Source: CAZMNY01 sp964567745 (GTDB taxonomy: Bacteria; Planctomycetota; Planctomycetia; Pirellulales; Pirellulaceae). Taken from it: a stretch of 64,000 nt of DNA. The notes below the pieces were generated by a model, which did no database searches, was not told where the DNA came from, and worked only from the letters and a program-made list of their open reading frames with translations. Of the stretch, positions 8,113 through 17,061 are shown in pieces. Position 1 is the first letter of the stretch; every line of letters begins with the position of its first letter. The stretch lies in assembly GCA_964567745.1 (NCBI GenBank), contig CAZMNY010000002.1:252738-316737 (forward strand), given 5' to 3'. Both the position numbers and the translations under genes were made by a program.

Positions 8113-9614
8113 GCAAATTCGACTTTCCTTTCAGCATCGCTGAGACGCTGTTTATCGTCTGCTACATCGGCTCGCTGGTGTTCATCGGCTGGCTGGGCAT
8201 GCGCGCTCAAAAAGAGAAGACCATGAAGGACTTCTATTTGGGCGGTCGAGGCATTGGGTTTGGCGTGCTTCTGCTGACACTCTACGCCACCCAATACAGC
8301 GGCAATACTCTGTTCGGCTTTACCGGGAAAGCCTATCGCGTCGGCCTTCAGTGGCTTGTCTGCGTGCACTTCATGACGGCGATTGTGATTGTCTACACCG
8401 CGTTCGCACCAAAGCTATACAAGCTGGCCAAACAGCACACGTTCATCACTCCAAGCGATTTTCTAACTCACCGATTCCAACATCGCGGGCTGAGTAGCTT
8501 CGCGTCGGTAGTGATGATCCTGGGACTCGCAAATTACCTTCTCGCGCAACTCAAAGCGCTCGGCGAAGCGGCGACTGGCTTTCTTCCCGAGTATCCTGAG
8601 CAGTCGTACATCGGAGGCGTGATCGCGTTGGCGTTCATCATCGTCCTCTATGAATCTTTGGGAGGCTTTCGCGCGGTCGCCTGGACCGATGTGATCCAAG
8701 GCCTGGTCTTGATGTTTGGCTTCGGAATTCTCGTCTGGCTCGTCTTCAAGCAATTCGGAAACCTCGGCGATGCGATCAGTATTCTTGAAAGCCGGCCCGG
8801 CGGAAAGGCCATGATCGAACCGCCGCGTGGAGGTCAGATTGCCGAGTGGTTTAGTTGGGTCCTCATCGTTGGGCTCGGAGGTGCCCTCTACCCCCAAGCG
8901 ATTCAGCGAATCTACGCCGCCAAGTCAGCCCCAACCCTGAGAAAGAGCCTGGCGGTCATGTCGTTCCTTCCGCTGACGACAACGCTGATTGCCGTCGTGT
9001 TTGGAGTGATGGCGGCAGCCCATGTGCAACTAGAGGGATCCAGCGATAGCGTGCTGACGACTGTCTGCCGAGAAGTCCAACAGCAATCCGCCGGAGCTCG
9101 CTGGCTTGTTGTTGTGCTGTTTGCTGGAGTACTAGCGGCGCTGATGTCGACCGCCGATTCGGTCCTGCTCTCCATCTCATCGATGTTCACGAAAGACCTC
9201 TATGCCGGCGTATTTTCGCCACAAGCCAACCAGCGCCAGCTGACTCTCGTGGGAAAATCGTGCTCTTGGATCGTAATCGTGGCCATGACGCTCGCTGCCA
9301 TCCTCTTGCGAAACACGTCGCTGGTCGCGATTCTCAAAATCAAATTTGAACTGCTGGTCCAACTGGCACCCGCCTTCGTCATCGGAATCCACTGGCGCCG
9401 GATGAACTCGAATTGGACCTTTGCCGGTATGGTCGTTGGCGTCGTCGTTGCCTTGCTTATTACGCTTTTGGTCAACGTAGGCGGAACCGGAAACATCCTC
9501 GGCATTCACGCCGGCCTCTACGGGCTCGCGGCCAACCTGATGGTTTCGCTAGGCGGATCGATGCTCAAGCCGGATCCGGGCGAACCAACGACCCAAGACG
9601 TCACACCGCACTGA
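8109..9614 (+). CDS. Sodium:solute symporter (SSS family)
   Basis: 501 residues with about 13 membrane segments. Early in the protein, K-D-F-Y-L-G-G-R-G-I-G is the classic SSS motif between the first and second spans, followed by TLYATQYSGNTLFGF in the substrate/sodium-binding region. STADSVLLSISSM in the eighth-span region matches the second sodium-site stretch (A-x-x-S-T-x-D). The GTG start overlaps the upstream DUF3311-like gene by 4 bp, so the two are translationally coupled. Substrate cannot be told from sequence; pantothenate, proline and organic acids are known in the family. It converges with the radical SAM gene after 22 bp. Confidence 0.9.
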   Translation: MSKFDFPFSIAETLFIVCYIGSLVFIGWLGMRAQKEKTMKDFYLGGRGIGFGVLLLTLYATQYSGNTLFGFTGKAYRVGLQWLVCVHFMTAIVIVYTAFAPKLYKLAKQHTFITPSDFLTHRFQHRGLSSFASVVMILGLANYLLAQLKALGEAATGFLPEYPEQSYIGGVIALAFIIVLYESLGGFRAVAWTDVIQGLVLMFGFGILVWLVFKQFGNLGDAISILESRPGGKAMIEPPRGGQIAEWFSWVLIVGLGGALYPQAIQRIYAAKSAPTLRKSLAVMSFLPLTTTLIAVVFGVMAAAHVQLEGSSDSVLTTVCREVQQQSAGARWLVVVLFAGVLAALMSTADSVLLSISSMFTKDLYAGVFSPQANQRQLTLVGKSCSWIVIVAMTLAAILLRNTSLVAILKIKFELLVQLAPAFVIGIHWRRMNSNWTFAGMVVGVVVALLITLLVNVGGTGNILGIHAGLYGLAANLMVSLGGSMLKPDPGEPTTQDVTPH

Positions 9615-9636
9615 CGGGGCGAAGATTGAGCTCAAG

Positions 9637-10620
9637 CTAAACGGCTGAGCCAGCGAAGCAGCGACCCTGAAAAGAATCGCGACGTTCCAATTCGGCTTCG
9701 ATTTGACGCAACACATTGGGCTTGTCGAGACACCATTCGGGTCCGACAAGATAGTCCGGCGGCGCGTCGCCGCTGATTCGCTCGACAATCATGCTGGGCG
9801 GCAACAGTTCTAGAAAGTCGACGATGACGCTGACGTAGTCGTCCAAACTGATCAACTCGGCCTCGCCCGACTCGACTTGCTCAGCCAATTCAGTGTTCTT
9901 AACCGCATACAAGTTGTGAATCTTCACAGAATCGATGCCGAGCCGAGCTACCTCGCGGGCGGTATCCAACATGTCCTCACGAGTTTCACCGGGTAGCCCG
10001 AGCATGACGTGGGCGCAAATCTCGAACCCACGTCCTTGACTTCGCTCGATCGCGTCAAGAAACGCATCGTGATGATGCCCGCGATTCATCCAATCCAACG
10101 ACCGGTTGTGCATCGACTCCAGCCCGTATTCGACCGACAAATAGGTTTGCTCGCCAATCGACTGGAGTAAATCAAGTACGTCGTTCGGCACGCAATCAGG
10201 CCGAGTGCCGATGGCCATCGCCACAACCTTCGGGTGCTCGAGCGCCTGCTCATAAAGGGGCCGAAGCTTCTCGACCGGAGCGTAGGTGTTGGTGGCGGGC
10301 TGAAAGTACGCAGTGAAATGGTCGACCGTATAACGCAGTTTCAGACGCCGGATGCCCTCATCAATCTGAGCTCGTATTTCACGTCGCGGGATCCGGCGGC
10401 TAGGGCTGAAACTCCGGTTGTCACAAAAGGTGCATCCTCCGATCGCCACGGTGCCGTCGACATTCGGGCATGTAAACCCGGCGTCAATGCTCACTTTCTG
10501 CACCCGAAAGCCAAATCGTTGACGCAAATGGAAGTTGTAAGAATAATACCGTAGGCCGGAATCACGCCACAGCGGGGAAGCTAACCCCCTGTCAGTGTTG
10601 TTGTTTGTTGACCCCATCAT
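9637..10620 (-). CDS. TIGR01212-type radical SAM protein (YtqA/YhcC-like)
   Basis: 327 residues. The iron-sulfur cluster motif is C51-x11-C63-x2-C66 within CPNVDGT...GGCTFC, the signature of this family. SAM-binding features follow (an AIGTRPDC segment, then LSVEYGLES and HVMLGLPGETR). YhcC-like proteins are proposed to modify tRNA, but the reaction is not settled. Of the in-frame starts, the ATG-ATG pair at 10620/10617 gives the family's usual length. A longer frame to 11091 would lie wholly antisense to the FHA gene. No strong ribosome site is visible upstream. It is transcribed divergently from the FHA gene. Confidence 0.85.
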   Translation of the reverse strand: MMGSTNNNTDRGLASPLWRDSGLRYYSYNFHLRQRFGFRVQKVSIDAGFTCPNVDGTVAIGGCTFCDNRSFSPSRRIPRREIRAQIDEGIRRLKLRYTVDHFTAYFQPATNTYAPVEKLRPLYEQALEHPKVVAMAIGTRPDCVPNDVLDLLQSIGEQTYLSVEYGLESMHNRSLDWMNRGHHHDAFLDAIERSQGRGFEICAHVMLGLPGETREDMLDTAREVARLGIDSVKIHNLYAVKNTELAEQVESGEAELISLDDYVSVIVDFLELLPPSMIVERISGDAPPDYLVGPEWCLDKPNVLRQIEAELERRDSFQGRCFAGSAV

Positions 10621-10833
10621 GGTGCTTGCGTAAACTGGATGTCGTAGGGGGAAATGGGCGTTCGTCCCAACATCCTTGCGGGGCGAATTCTGAGATTGGG
10701 CGATTGAATCAGACCAAGCCGAGATCGAGCCAACGACAGGGCGTACAAAACTTGAGCAGCGGCCTGGAGAAGCGGGATCCTGCGTCCGCAGCATCTTAGA
10801 TCGTAATCCACTGGACGACAAGGACTTCCGTTG

Positions 10834-11334
10834 ATGATGGGTGAATTGGTTCCCGAGGGTGGCGGTGACAAGATACCGCTCCTCAAAGAGAGACTGCTCG
10901 TTGGACGGCGCGAAAGCTGCGATATCGTCCTGCGGTTCTCCAACGTGTCCGCCCATCACTGTCAACTTTTTGTCGAAAGCGGGTATTGGTTCATTAAGGA
11001 CCTGAAGAGCCGCAACGGAACGAAAGTTAACGGCAAGCAAGTTGCTCGGAAACGCATCGACCCCGGCGACACCGTAGCCGTCGCGAAACACACCTACAAA
11101 ATGGTCTATGATCCGCTCAATTTAGGTGCCAACGGACCACCTCCGCCGGATGAAGAGACGATTTCGTCTATCCTCGGCCACTCGCTGCTCGATCGAGCTG
11201 GATTGAAGCGGCGTTCGCGGGGCGATTCAACATCGCGACGACCTGCCGGGCGAAAGAAGACATCATCAGGTGCCGATCGCTACGACCTGCTCGACGACGA
11301 GCCCGGTAATCCGGACCGCAACAAACCGGCGTAG
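10834..11334 (+). CDS. FHA-domain protein
   Basis: 166 residues. The FHA domain spans about residues 15-95 and shows the phosphothreonine-binding set: G-R-R-E (24-27), S-A-H-H-C, and S-R-N-G-T-x-V-N-G. The C-terminal 70 residues are basic and low complexity. FHA domains read phosphothreonine marks made by Hanks-type kinases such as the one at 4.7 kb; that pairing is only an inference. The start is placed at ATG 10834, which has an aagga site 9 nt upstream; TTG 10831 and ATG 10837 are alternatives. Confidence 0.85.
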   Translation: MMGELVPEGGGDKIPLLKERLLVGRRESCDIVLRFSNVSAHHCQLFVESGYWFIKDLKSRNGTKVNGKQVARKRIDPGDTVAVAKHTYKMVYDPLNLGANGPPPPDEETISSILGHSLLDRAGLKRRSRGDSTSRRPAGRKKTSSGADRYDLLDDEPGNPDRNKPA

Positions 11335-11550
11335 CGCGAGGTGTGAGTCAACAAACCGAGTGTTGATTTGCGGTGATTGTCGCTCTAGATTGCTCCGTCG
11401 AATAGCCGGGCTCCAATAGTTGGGCTCGATTTGCGCGCGTTGACATTCGCAGTTCCGCGCGGTGCGGCGTTTCGAAACGTGACACGAAAAAAAGGGCAAC
11501 CGAAATTGGCGATTCAGCGCCGCGCCGCTGAGGCCCATTGTCAGCGCCGA

Positions 11551-11877
11551 CTAGCCGGTCACGTTTGCGTCGAACACGCGGACCTTGGCCCAGCTCTCCT
11601 TATTGGTCGCGATGAAGGTCAGGTGCCGTTCGGACACTTGATAGACGTCATGATCGGCTCGCGACGCGAAGACCAACTGGAGAGCGACGTGAAAATCTCG
11701 GTCGTTCACTTCGCGATCAAGGTCTGTCACCAAGGGTCCGGCGGCAAATAACACCGTACCTGGGTGGCCGCTCAAGTGTTCCATGCAACTCGCGATCAGT
11801 CCCTCGACGTTCTCCGCCGTCGGCTCTTTGAGCGTGAAATAGACCATGTGGCCGAGCATTGTGGGTTCAGCAGTCAT
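11551..11877 (-). CDS. Dabb-family stress-responsive alpha/beta barrel protein
   Basis: 108 residues from an ATG with aagga 7 nt upstream; a longer in-frame reading to 12018 crosses a terminator hairpin and lacks homology. The protein begins MTAEPTMLGHMVYFTLKEP and continues with GTVLFAAGPLVTD, R-D-F-H-V-A-L and the D-H-D-V-Y-Q-x-S-x-x-H stretch. This is the pattern of small ferredoxin-like dimeric Dabb proteins, some of which are cyclases and others of unknown role. Function here is unknown. A strong terminator lies in its leader at 11931-11971. Confidence 0.8.
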   Translation of the reverse strand: MTAEPTMLGHMVYFTLKEPTAENVEGLIASCMEHLSGHPGTVLFAAGPLVTDLDREVNDRDFHVALQLVFASRADHDVYQVSERHLTFIATNKESWAKVRVFDANVTG

Positions 11878-12293
11878 AGAACAATCCTTTGTGTTTTCGT
11901 CGGCTATGGATCGCCGATGGGGGGGAAGCAAGAAAAACGCCCGGCGCGTTGTGAGGAAGAACGCGCCGGGCTTGGGCTGCGATCCCGCAGCCGACTCGCT
12001 AGATCGAGCTTTGGGCAAGAACGGCTAGCGGAGTGACTTGTAGATCCTATTAGATTATCCCAACGGGCGATACAAGAAACACTGTTTTTCCGAAAAACAC
12101 CCAAATCGGGGGTTTTCGGGGACGATTCAGGCTGTTCGGCCTCAGTCAGTAAAGTCCTGACTCGATCACCCGCCGTTGGGCATCGAGCGTTCGATAAACA
12201 TCGGCCGGCGATTCAATACAATGAGAACATGCGCGGCGTGACGTGACTAACGTCGCTGCGTCCGGCATCAACACGAACAACGATGAGATTCAC
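11878..12293. other. Divergent spacer between Dabb and sulfatase genes
   Basis: About 415 bp without a convincing gene. It contains a strong minus-strand terminator (11931-11971), a second hairpin at 11974-11991 (ggctgcg/cgcagcc), and a small hairpin near 12090 (tgttttt/aaaaaca). Promoters for both flanking genes must lie here, and a short minus-strand transcript ending at the terminator is possible. Confidence 0.45.
11931..11971 (-). terminator. Strong rho-independent terminator in the Dabb gene leader
   Basis: A perfect 12-bp stem (11939-11950 with 11960-11971; gcccggcgcgtt and its complement) around a 9-nt loop is followed on the minus strand by gtttttctt. It lies 54 bp upstream of the Dabb start, so it precedes rather than follows the gene. 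Confidence 0.75.
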
Positions 12294-13823
12294 ATGAGAA
12301 ATCTACTGGCCGCTTTCGTTGTCGCAATCGCTTTTGCTCCCTTCAGTTTGGCGGCGGAAAGAGCGCGTCGGAATGTCCTTTTTATCGCCGTCGATGACCT
12401 GCGTCCCGAGTTGGGCTGTTACGGATCGACGATCGCGCTCAGCCCGAACATCGATCGCCTCGCGGCAAGCGGCGTCGCGTTCACCCGCGCCTATTGTCAG
12501 CAAGCGGTCTGTAATCCTTCTCGTGCAAGTTTGATGACCGGACTACGGCCCGACACCATTCAGGTGCACGATTTGCGGACCGACTTTCGCAAGACAACAC
12601 CCGCCGCGGTCACACTCACTCAACAGTTCATGAAACATGGATACCATGCCGCCGGGATCGGTAAGATTTTCCACAACAATATCCAAGACCCTCCGTCGTG
12701 GAGTGAACCTAAGCTAAACGTCGACGGCTATCCCTTCGATCCCGATGCGGTCTATCGACAGAAAGACAATGTCGCCTGGCTGGAAAAGCGGAAGCAGGAA
12801 CTCATTGCGAAAGGGGATACAAGCCGTATCGATCCATTCGGCAAGTGGTACCTCAAACATGTCGCGACCGAGAACGTCGACCTTCCCGACGACGCTTACT
12901 TCGACGGCGCTCAGACGAGTGTGGCGAACGAGAAGATGAAGACGCTTGCCAAGGACGAAAAGCCATTTTTCCTTGCCGTCGGTTATTATCGTCCCCACCT
13001 ACCCTTCAACGTACCCAAGCGATATTGGGACCTCTACGATCGTTCAAGCATCCCGCTCGCCGCCAACCCTCACTTCCCCAAGGGCGCTCCCGCCATGGCG
13101 GTCAACACCGCTCGGGAGATTCGCGGCTACACCGATTTCCAAAAGATGCCCCTGCCCCACGACGGTTCGTTTCCGGAAGCGCAAGCTCGACTGCTTAAGC
13201 ATGGCTACTTGGCCTCAGTGAGTTATATCGACGCGCAAGTCGGTCGACTTCTCAAGTCGCTCAAGCAGAGTAGGCTCGAGGAAAACACGATCGTGATTCT
13301 ATGGGGCGATCACGGCTGGAAATTGGGCGAGCACAACAGCTGGTGTAAGATGACGAATTACGAAATCGACACCCGCGTACCGCTCATCGTGCGGGCCCCC
13401 GGCGCCAAAGAGAATGGCAAACAGTGCGATCGCCTGGTTGAGTTCGTAGACATTTACCCGACGCTGTGCAAATTGACGAATGTGCCGATTCGGGACGAAC
13501 TTGAAGGCGACAGTTTTGCTCCACTCTTGGCGGATCGCACTCGACCGTGGAAGCCGGCCGTCTTCAGCCAGTTTCTTCGCGACGGAAAATGGTCGGCGCC
13601 GGATGGCGTGCCATATATGGGCCGATGCATCCGTACGGAGCGACACCGTTACGTTGAGTGGACCCAAAAAGATTCGCAAGACGTTGTCGCGATCGAGCTC
13701 TATGACCTCGATTCGGACCCGCAAGAAACCGTCAATATTGCGCGACGACGTTCCAGCGAGAAGACTGTTTCGGCGCTCGCCGCCCAATTGCATCGCGGTT
13801 GGAAAGCGGCACGTCCGAAATAG
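12294..13823 (+). CDS. Secreted sulfatase (iduronate-2-sulfatase-like)
   Basis: 509 residues. A signal peptide (residues 1-21, hydrophobic FVVAIAFAPFSLA, then AE) directs export. The metal-binding DD appears in VDDLRPELGCYG, and the sulfatase signature C73-N-P-S-R-A-S-L-M-T-G supplies the cysteine that is converted to formylglycine. Later metal/substrate motifs include WGDHGWKLGEH. The overall order resembles iduronate-2-sulfatase-type enzymes that remove sulfate from polysaccharides. The ATG at 12294 starts the signal peptide; an in-frame upstream ATG at 12243 adds a polar leader and is less likely. It is a single gene. Confidence 0.9.
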   Translation: MRNLLAAFVVAIAFAPFSLAAERARRNVLFIAVDDLRPELGCYGSTIALSPNIDRLAASGVAFTRAYCQQAVCNPSRASLMTGLRPDTIQVHDLRTDFRKTTPAAVTLTQQFMKHGYHAAGIGKIFHNNIQDPPSWSEPKLNVDGYPFDPDAVYRQKDNVAWLEKRKQELIAKGDTSRIDPFGKWYLKHVATENVDLPDDAYFDGAQTSVANEKMKTLAKDEKPFFLAVGYYRPHLPFNVPKRYWDLYDRSSIPLAANPHFPKGAPAMAVNTAREIRGYTDFQKMPLPHDGSFPEAQARLLKHGYLASVSYIDAQVGRLLKSLKQSRLEENTIVILWGDHGWKLGEHNSWCKMTNYEIDTRVPLIVRAPGAKENGKQCDRLVEFVDIYPTLCKLTNVPIRDELEGDSFAPLLADRTRPWKPAVFSQFLRDGKWSAPDGVPYMGRCIRTERHRYVEWTQKDSQDVVAIELYDLDSDPQETVNIARRRSSEKTVSALAAQLHRGWKAARPK

Positions 13824-13931
13824 CCGCACAGCGGATCACTCAACGTCCTCGCCGAGGCAACCGCGCCGTGACGGGTTGACTCGGGCGAGTGAGTTGAGGC
13901 GTCTGCGTTTTGTCCGCCGACCGAGAATCAG

Positions 13932-15092
13932 TTACTTGGCTTGTTTCTTAGCCAGTGTTTCACCGATAAACTTGGTCAAACCGGGGCCGCGGAGCTGTTT
14001 GGCTGTCGCCAAAATCTTGCCCGTGTCGCCGTCGACGAGCAATACGAAGGGAATCCCGCTGACGTCATACATTTCGCCAAGCTTGGTGTCCCATCCTTTG
14101 CCTTCGTAGATGTGCCGCCAAGGCATCTCGTTCTTTTTGGTAAAGGCCGAGAGTTTCTCCGTCATGCCTTCTCTGTCGAAACTGACGCCGAGGACATCGA
14201 AACCGTCTTTGTGGTGCTTCGCGTAAGCCTCTTTGACGTTGGGAAGTTCCTTGATGCAGGGACCACACCACGTGGCCCAGAAGTCAAGCATCACGATCTT
14301 GCCCGCGTACGAGCTCGGGAAATTGACGTCTTTGCCGTCCATCGCGACCATGTTGAACTCAATCGCCTTCTTGCCGATGGAAATATCTGGAGGCAACGGT
14401 GTCATGGGAAGAGACTCTTTGGCCTTTTCGATTTTGAGCGAGCCATTCGCGAGTGAGAGCTTGTAAGTGGTGCCGGTAAAGTTGAACGGCTTGCCAACCA
14501 CAACGGTCTCGAGTTTGTAGCTGCGTTTCTTGTTGCCATCGCGGTCAATCCAGAAACTGCTGCGAGGTTGAACTTCACCACCGGAAAACGTTGTGAACGA
14601 CTTTCCATCGAGATCGAACGTCAGGGAATAACCGTAGTCGGTATAGAACAACAAGGTGTTCTTTAGCGACGCGCGGCGTGCATCCTTCGGATCAAATCGA
14701 TACAACTTGATCGCGCCCAACTGTCCGTCACCCAGATCGAGTTGTGCCTCTCCTCGAAACTTCGCGCCGCTGCCTTTGGATTCGGCCCATGTCGCCTTGG
14801 GGTCATTCGTGAAGTCGCCATCGCCATTCGTATCGACGTATAACTTCGCTGGCTTGCCTTCGGGTTGATCGAGGATGAATCCCCAACTCTTTTCGCCGAG
14901 CTTAAAAAGTCCGTACTTCGGAGCTTTCAATCCTTCCGGTGCCTTCTTGGCTATCTCCGGCTTGCCGTCCAGGGTTGCCCGGATTGGACGATAGCCGCCA
15001 ACTTTCGCGGTCGCTCCGCTGGCGACAAATTCCCGTTTCACATCGCCGCCCGGCGCGCCAACCGCCGCCAGCATCAATAACGTCGTGATCAT
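13932..15092 (-). CDS. TlpA-like thioredoxin-fold protein with large N-terminal domain
   Basis: 386 residues. A short hydrophobic N-terminus (MITTLLMLAAVGA) may be a weak signal sequence. Residues about 20-225 form a beta-rich domain with a D-T-N-G-D-G-D-F calcium-loop-like motif. Residues 235-386 are a TlpA/ResA-like thioredoxin domain with active site W-C276-G-P-C279, then the cis-proline segment GIPFVLLVD. Such proteins reduce or oxidise disulfides outside the cytoplasm. Combination with this N-terminal domain is common in planctomycetes. Substrate unknown. It could receive electrons from the DsbD homologue at 28.4-31 kb (inference). Confidence 0.85.
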   Translation of the reverse strand: MITTLLMLAAVGAPGGDVKREFVASGATAKVGGYRPIRATLDGKPEIAKKAPEGLKAPKYGLFKLGEKSWGFILDQPEGKPAKLYVDTNGDGDFTNDPKATWAESKGSGAKFRGEAQLDLGDGQLGAIKLYRFDPKDARRASLKNTLLFYTDYGYSLTFDLDGKSFTTFSGGEVQPRSSFWIDRDGNKKRSYKLETVVVGKPFNFTGTTYKLSLANGSLKIEKAKESLPMTPLPPDISIGKKAIEFNMVAMDGKDVNFPSSYAGKIVMLDFWATWCGPCIKELPNVKEAYAKHHKDGFDVLGVSFDREGMTEKLSAFTKKNEMPWRHIYEGKGWDTKLGEMYDVSGIPFVLLVDGDTGKILATAKQLRGPGLTKFIGETLAKKQAK

Positions 15093-15236
15093 TTGAGATC
15101 AGCTCCTAAGGTGGTTGTATGGAGGACTTTCGATACTCACGCGAGCCTATCGCATGGGTCGGCGCCCCGCTAGTACTCAGTTTGGACAATCGCGAGTTGC
15201 CTCGCTTTTCCCACACGCCCGTTCGCTAGAAACGGC

Positions 15237-15680
15237 CTATTTTGGCGAATCGCTGCCTTTTGCGGGAACGGCTCGATCACGCGTCAGGCCGATCCAAGTC
15301 AAAATTCCGGCGACAAAGCAAGCCACGGCAAATGACGCGACATAAGAAAAGAAAAACGTAGCCGCGTCAGATGTCTTGAGCGTCGGCGCCGTCAACACAC
15401 GAGCGATCCCCGCCCCGAACGCAATAACGATGTAGCAACGAAGGAAACCAACGCCGTAAGTCGGAATCTGCGACGCCAAGCCGGCTAGGGCGCCTACGAT
15501 CGCTGCGGAGATTGCGCAAAACGCGGCGACCAAGAGCAGCACAGCTAGATCGTATTCGCGATCCATCGGATGCGATTCGGAGAACAAGAAAGTCGCTCCG
15601 CCGATAACCAACGGAAAAGCGGCTCCGATGCCTCCGCCAAACAATGCGCCCTTCAAGGCGGCAACAACCACTCGATTCAT
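15237..15680 (-). CDS. Small integral membrane protein, unknown function
   Basis: 147 residues from the ATG at 15680 (MNRVVVAALKG). An alternative ATG at 15722 overlaps the end of the acyl-carrier gene by 8 bp and would add 14 residues. Four hydrophobic segments (about 8-30, 40-65, 75-100 and 110-132) suggest four membrane spans. No family is recognised. It directly follows the zinc-ribbon/acyl-carrier gene on the same strand, with 34 bp between them or an overlap, so the two are probably one operon. Confidence 0.65.
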   Translation of the reverse strand: MNRVVVAALKGALFGGGIGAAFPLVIGGATFLFSESHPMDREYDLAVLLLVAAFCAISAAIVGALAGLASQIPTYGVGFLRCYIVIAFGAGIARVLTAPTLKTSDAATFFFSYVASFAVACFVAGILTWIGLTRDRAVPAKGSDSPK

Positions 15681-15714
15681 AACCTCGCCCGTGCCGCTTA
15701 GTCGCCCGACATCG

Positions 15715-16089
15715 CTAATCATTGTTGCCGTCTCGCCGTCGCTTAATGAAACGGACCACGTCCCCAATCGTCTGAATCTTCTCGACCTCGCCCTCCGGAA
15801 TTTGAATATCGAATTCCTCTTCCAATTCCATGACAAGCTCGACCGTATCAAGAGAATCCAAATCGGCGAAGCGAGTGTTCACCGAGAGCCCGCCTTCGGA
15901 TGCCGTTTCAATCACGTCCCGAAACTTTGTGATGATTGATTCAACAATCAACGTCGACTCCCACAACAAGCATCCGCAATTGGGACATGGCGCGTCGCCA
16001 GTCGGTTCAGAAAACTCGAGATCCGTATCCGCCCCGCACATCGGACATCTCGCAGGCAAGCCTTCGGGTGTGCGTGATGAGCTATTCAC
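15715..16089 (-). CDS. Zinc ribbon fused to acyl-carrier-protein-like domain
   Basis: 124 residues. The N-terminus holds a zinc ribbon with two pairs, C-P-M-C (about 15-18) and C-P-N-C-G-C (about 35-40). Residues about 48-118 form an acyl-carrier-like four-helix domain with D-L-D-S-L-D-T-V-E-L. The serine of D-S-L is in the position where phosphopantetheine is attached, followed by the acidic helix M-E-L-E-E-E-F-D-I. The cofactor could thus be loaded, but the usual partner enzymes are not adjacent. The start is a GTG without a strong ribosome site. A membrane protein gene follows. The role of the ribbon is unknown; it may recruit a partner. Confidence 0.8.
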   Translation of the reverse strand: MNSSSRTPEGLPARCPMCGADTDLEFSEPTGDAPCPNCGCLLWESTLIVESIITKFRDVIETASEGGLSVNTRFADLDSLDTVELVMELEEEFDIQIPEGEVEKIQTIGDVVRFIKRRRDGNND

Positions 16090-16210
16090 GATGGCGCCAT
16101 GAAAAACGGGAGAGTCCGAACGGCGTCGTTTGTCGCCGGCAGATTTGGCTTAGTTTTTGACCCGCGGATGTTGGACAATTCAACTCTATCATAGGGCGGT
16201 TCAAAACCCA

Positions 16211-16867
16211 TCATTCTGTTTCGTCCTCGACATCCAGTTTCTCCTTGAGGGCCTCATATTCGGCGTGCAACATTTCGGCTTGGGCGATCAGCTCTTGCTC
16301 CCGCGCAACGGCCGCTTTGTACACTGGACCTCGCTTGCCGGTCATCGCCTCGAGGTCCGCACGAGCGGCTTCCATGTTGGCGACGAATTCATTCATCTCG
16401 CGCTCGGCAATCGCCAGCTGGCTCCTTGCCCGCCACATTAAGAGTGCGTGGACGGGTGAGAGTGAGCCGAGCGTGATGAGAAACAACCCGAAACCGATCG
16501 CATAGACATTCAGCCAGTGATCGCCGGGCGTAATTGCCGCGTCCTCGGCATCGTCAGGATTGCAATGGATCTGGATCGTCGAACCGGCTTGATATCGTTT
16601 CGGAATCGCGCCCGTTGTCTGCCAGTCATCCGTATACAACGGCTGCTCGTAGCTGGTTCCGTCCGACTCGTATCGCACAACAACGCGAATCTCAGGCATT
16701 TTGTCGTCCGAGTAACTCCACTCCGACTCGACAACGTCGGCTTCAACCCTTGGCCACGCCTTGCGCCGCTCGACTTGCACGGCGAGGAAAACGCCAACGG
16801 CGATGATTGCGACACCAGACAGAATCTTCATCACCGAAAAACGGTAGGACATCAGGGGACCGAACAT
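16211..16867 (-). CDS. DUF3592-like membrane protein with C-terminal coiled coil
   Basis: 218 residues from an ATG with ggag 8 nt upstream. A first membrane span (about 14-32) is followed by a beta-rich extracytoplasmic domain (40-115: ADVVESEWSYSD..., YESDGTSYEQPLY, IHCNPDDAEDA), then a second span (about 120-145). This layout matches DUF3592 proteins. The last 60 residues are strongly helical and charged, a likely coiled coil. Function unknown. It is a single minus-strand gene, divergent from the PhoD-like gene. Confidence 0.7.
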   Translation of the reverse strand: MFGPLMSYRFSVMKILSGVAIIAVGVFLAVQVERRKAWPRVEADVVESEWSYSDDKMPEIRVVVRYESDGTSYEQPLYTDDWQTTGAIPKRYQAGSTIQIHCNPDDAEDAAITPGDHWLNVYAIGFGLFLITLGSLSPVHALLMWRARSQLAIAEREMNEFVANMEAARADLEAMTGKRGPVYKAAVAREQELIAQAEMLHAEYEALKEKLDVEDETE

Positions 16868-17061
16868 TCAATTGCTCCGACTATGCGTGTCTCCACTTTG
16901 AGGAGAGAGTATTTTCGCTTGCCGAGCCTGTGCGAACAAGAGCGGCATGCGAGAGAGATAGTGTCTAGAATGGACCCACCTCGACACGTGCCATGGCCAC
17001 GCTTTCGCGAAAGCTCGCTCACTGCAGAATGACAATAACCATCCACGCCAAGTAGGTTTCC

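Noticed and set aside
9637..11091. A 484-residue version of the radical SAM protein
   Set aside because: The extra N-terminal part is antisense to the FHA gene, has no homology and makes the protein far longer than its family.
13932..15092. A second selenoprotein in the TlpA-like thioredoxin
   Set aside because: Its active site W-C-G-P-C is fully encoded by cysteine codons and the frame has no internal TGA.
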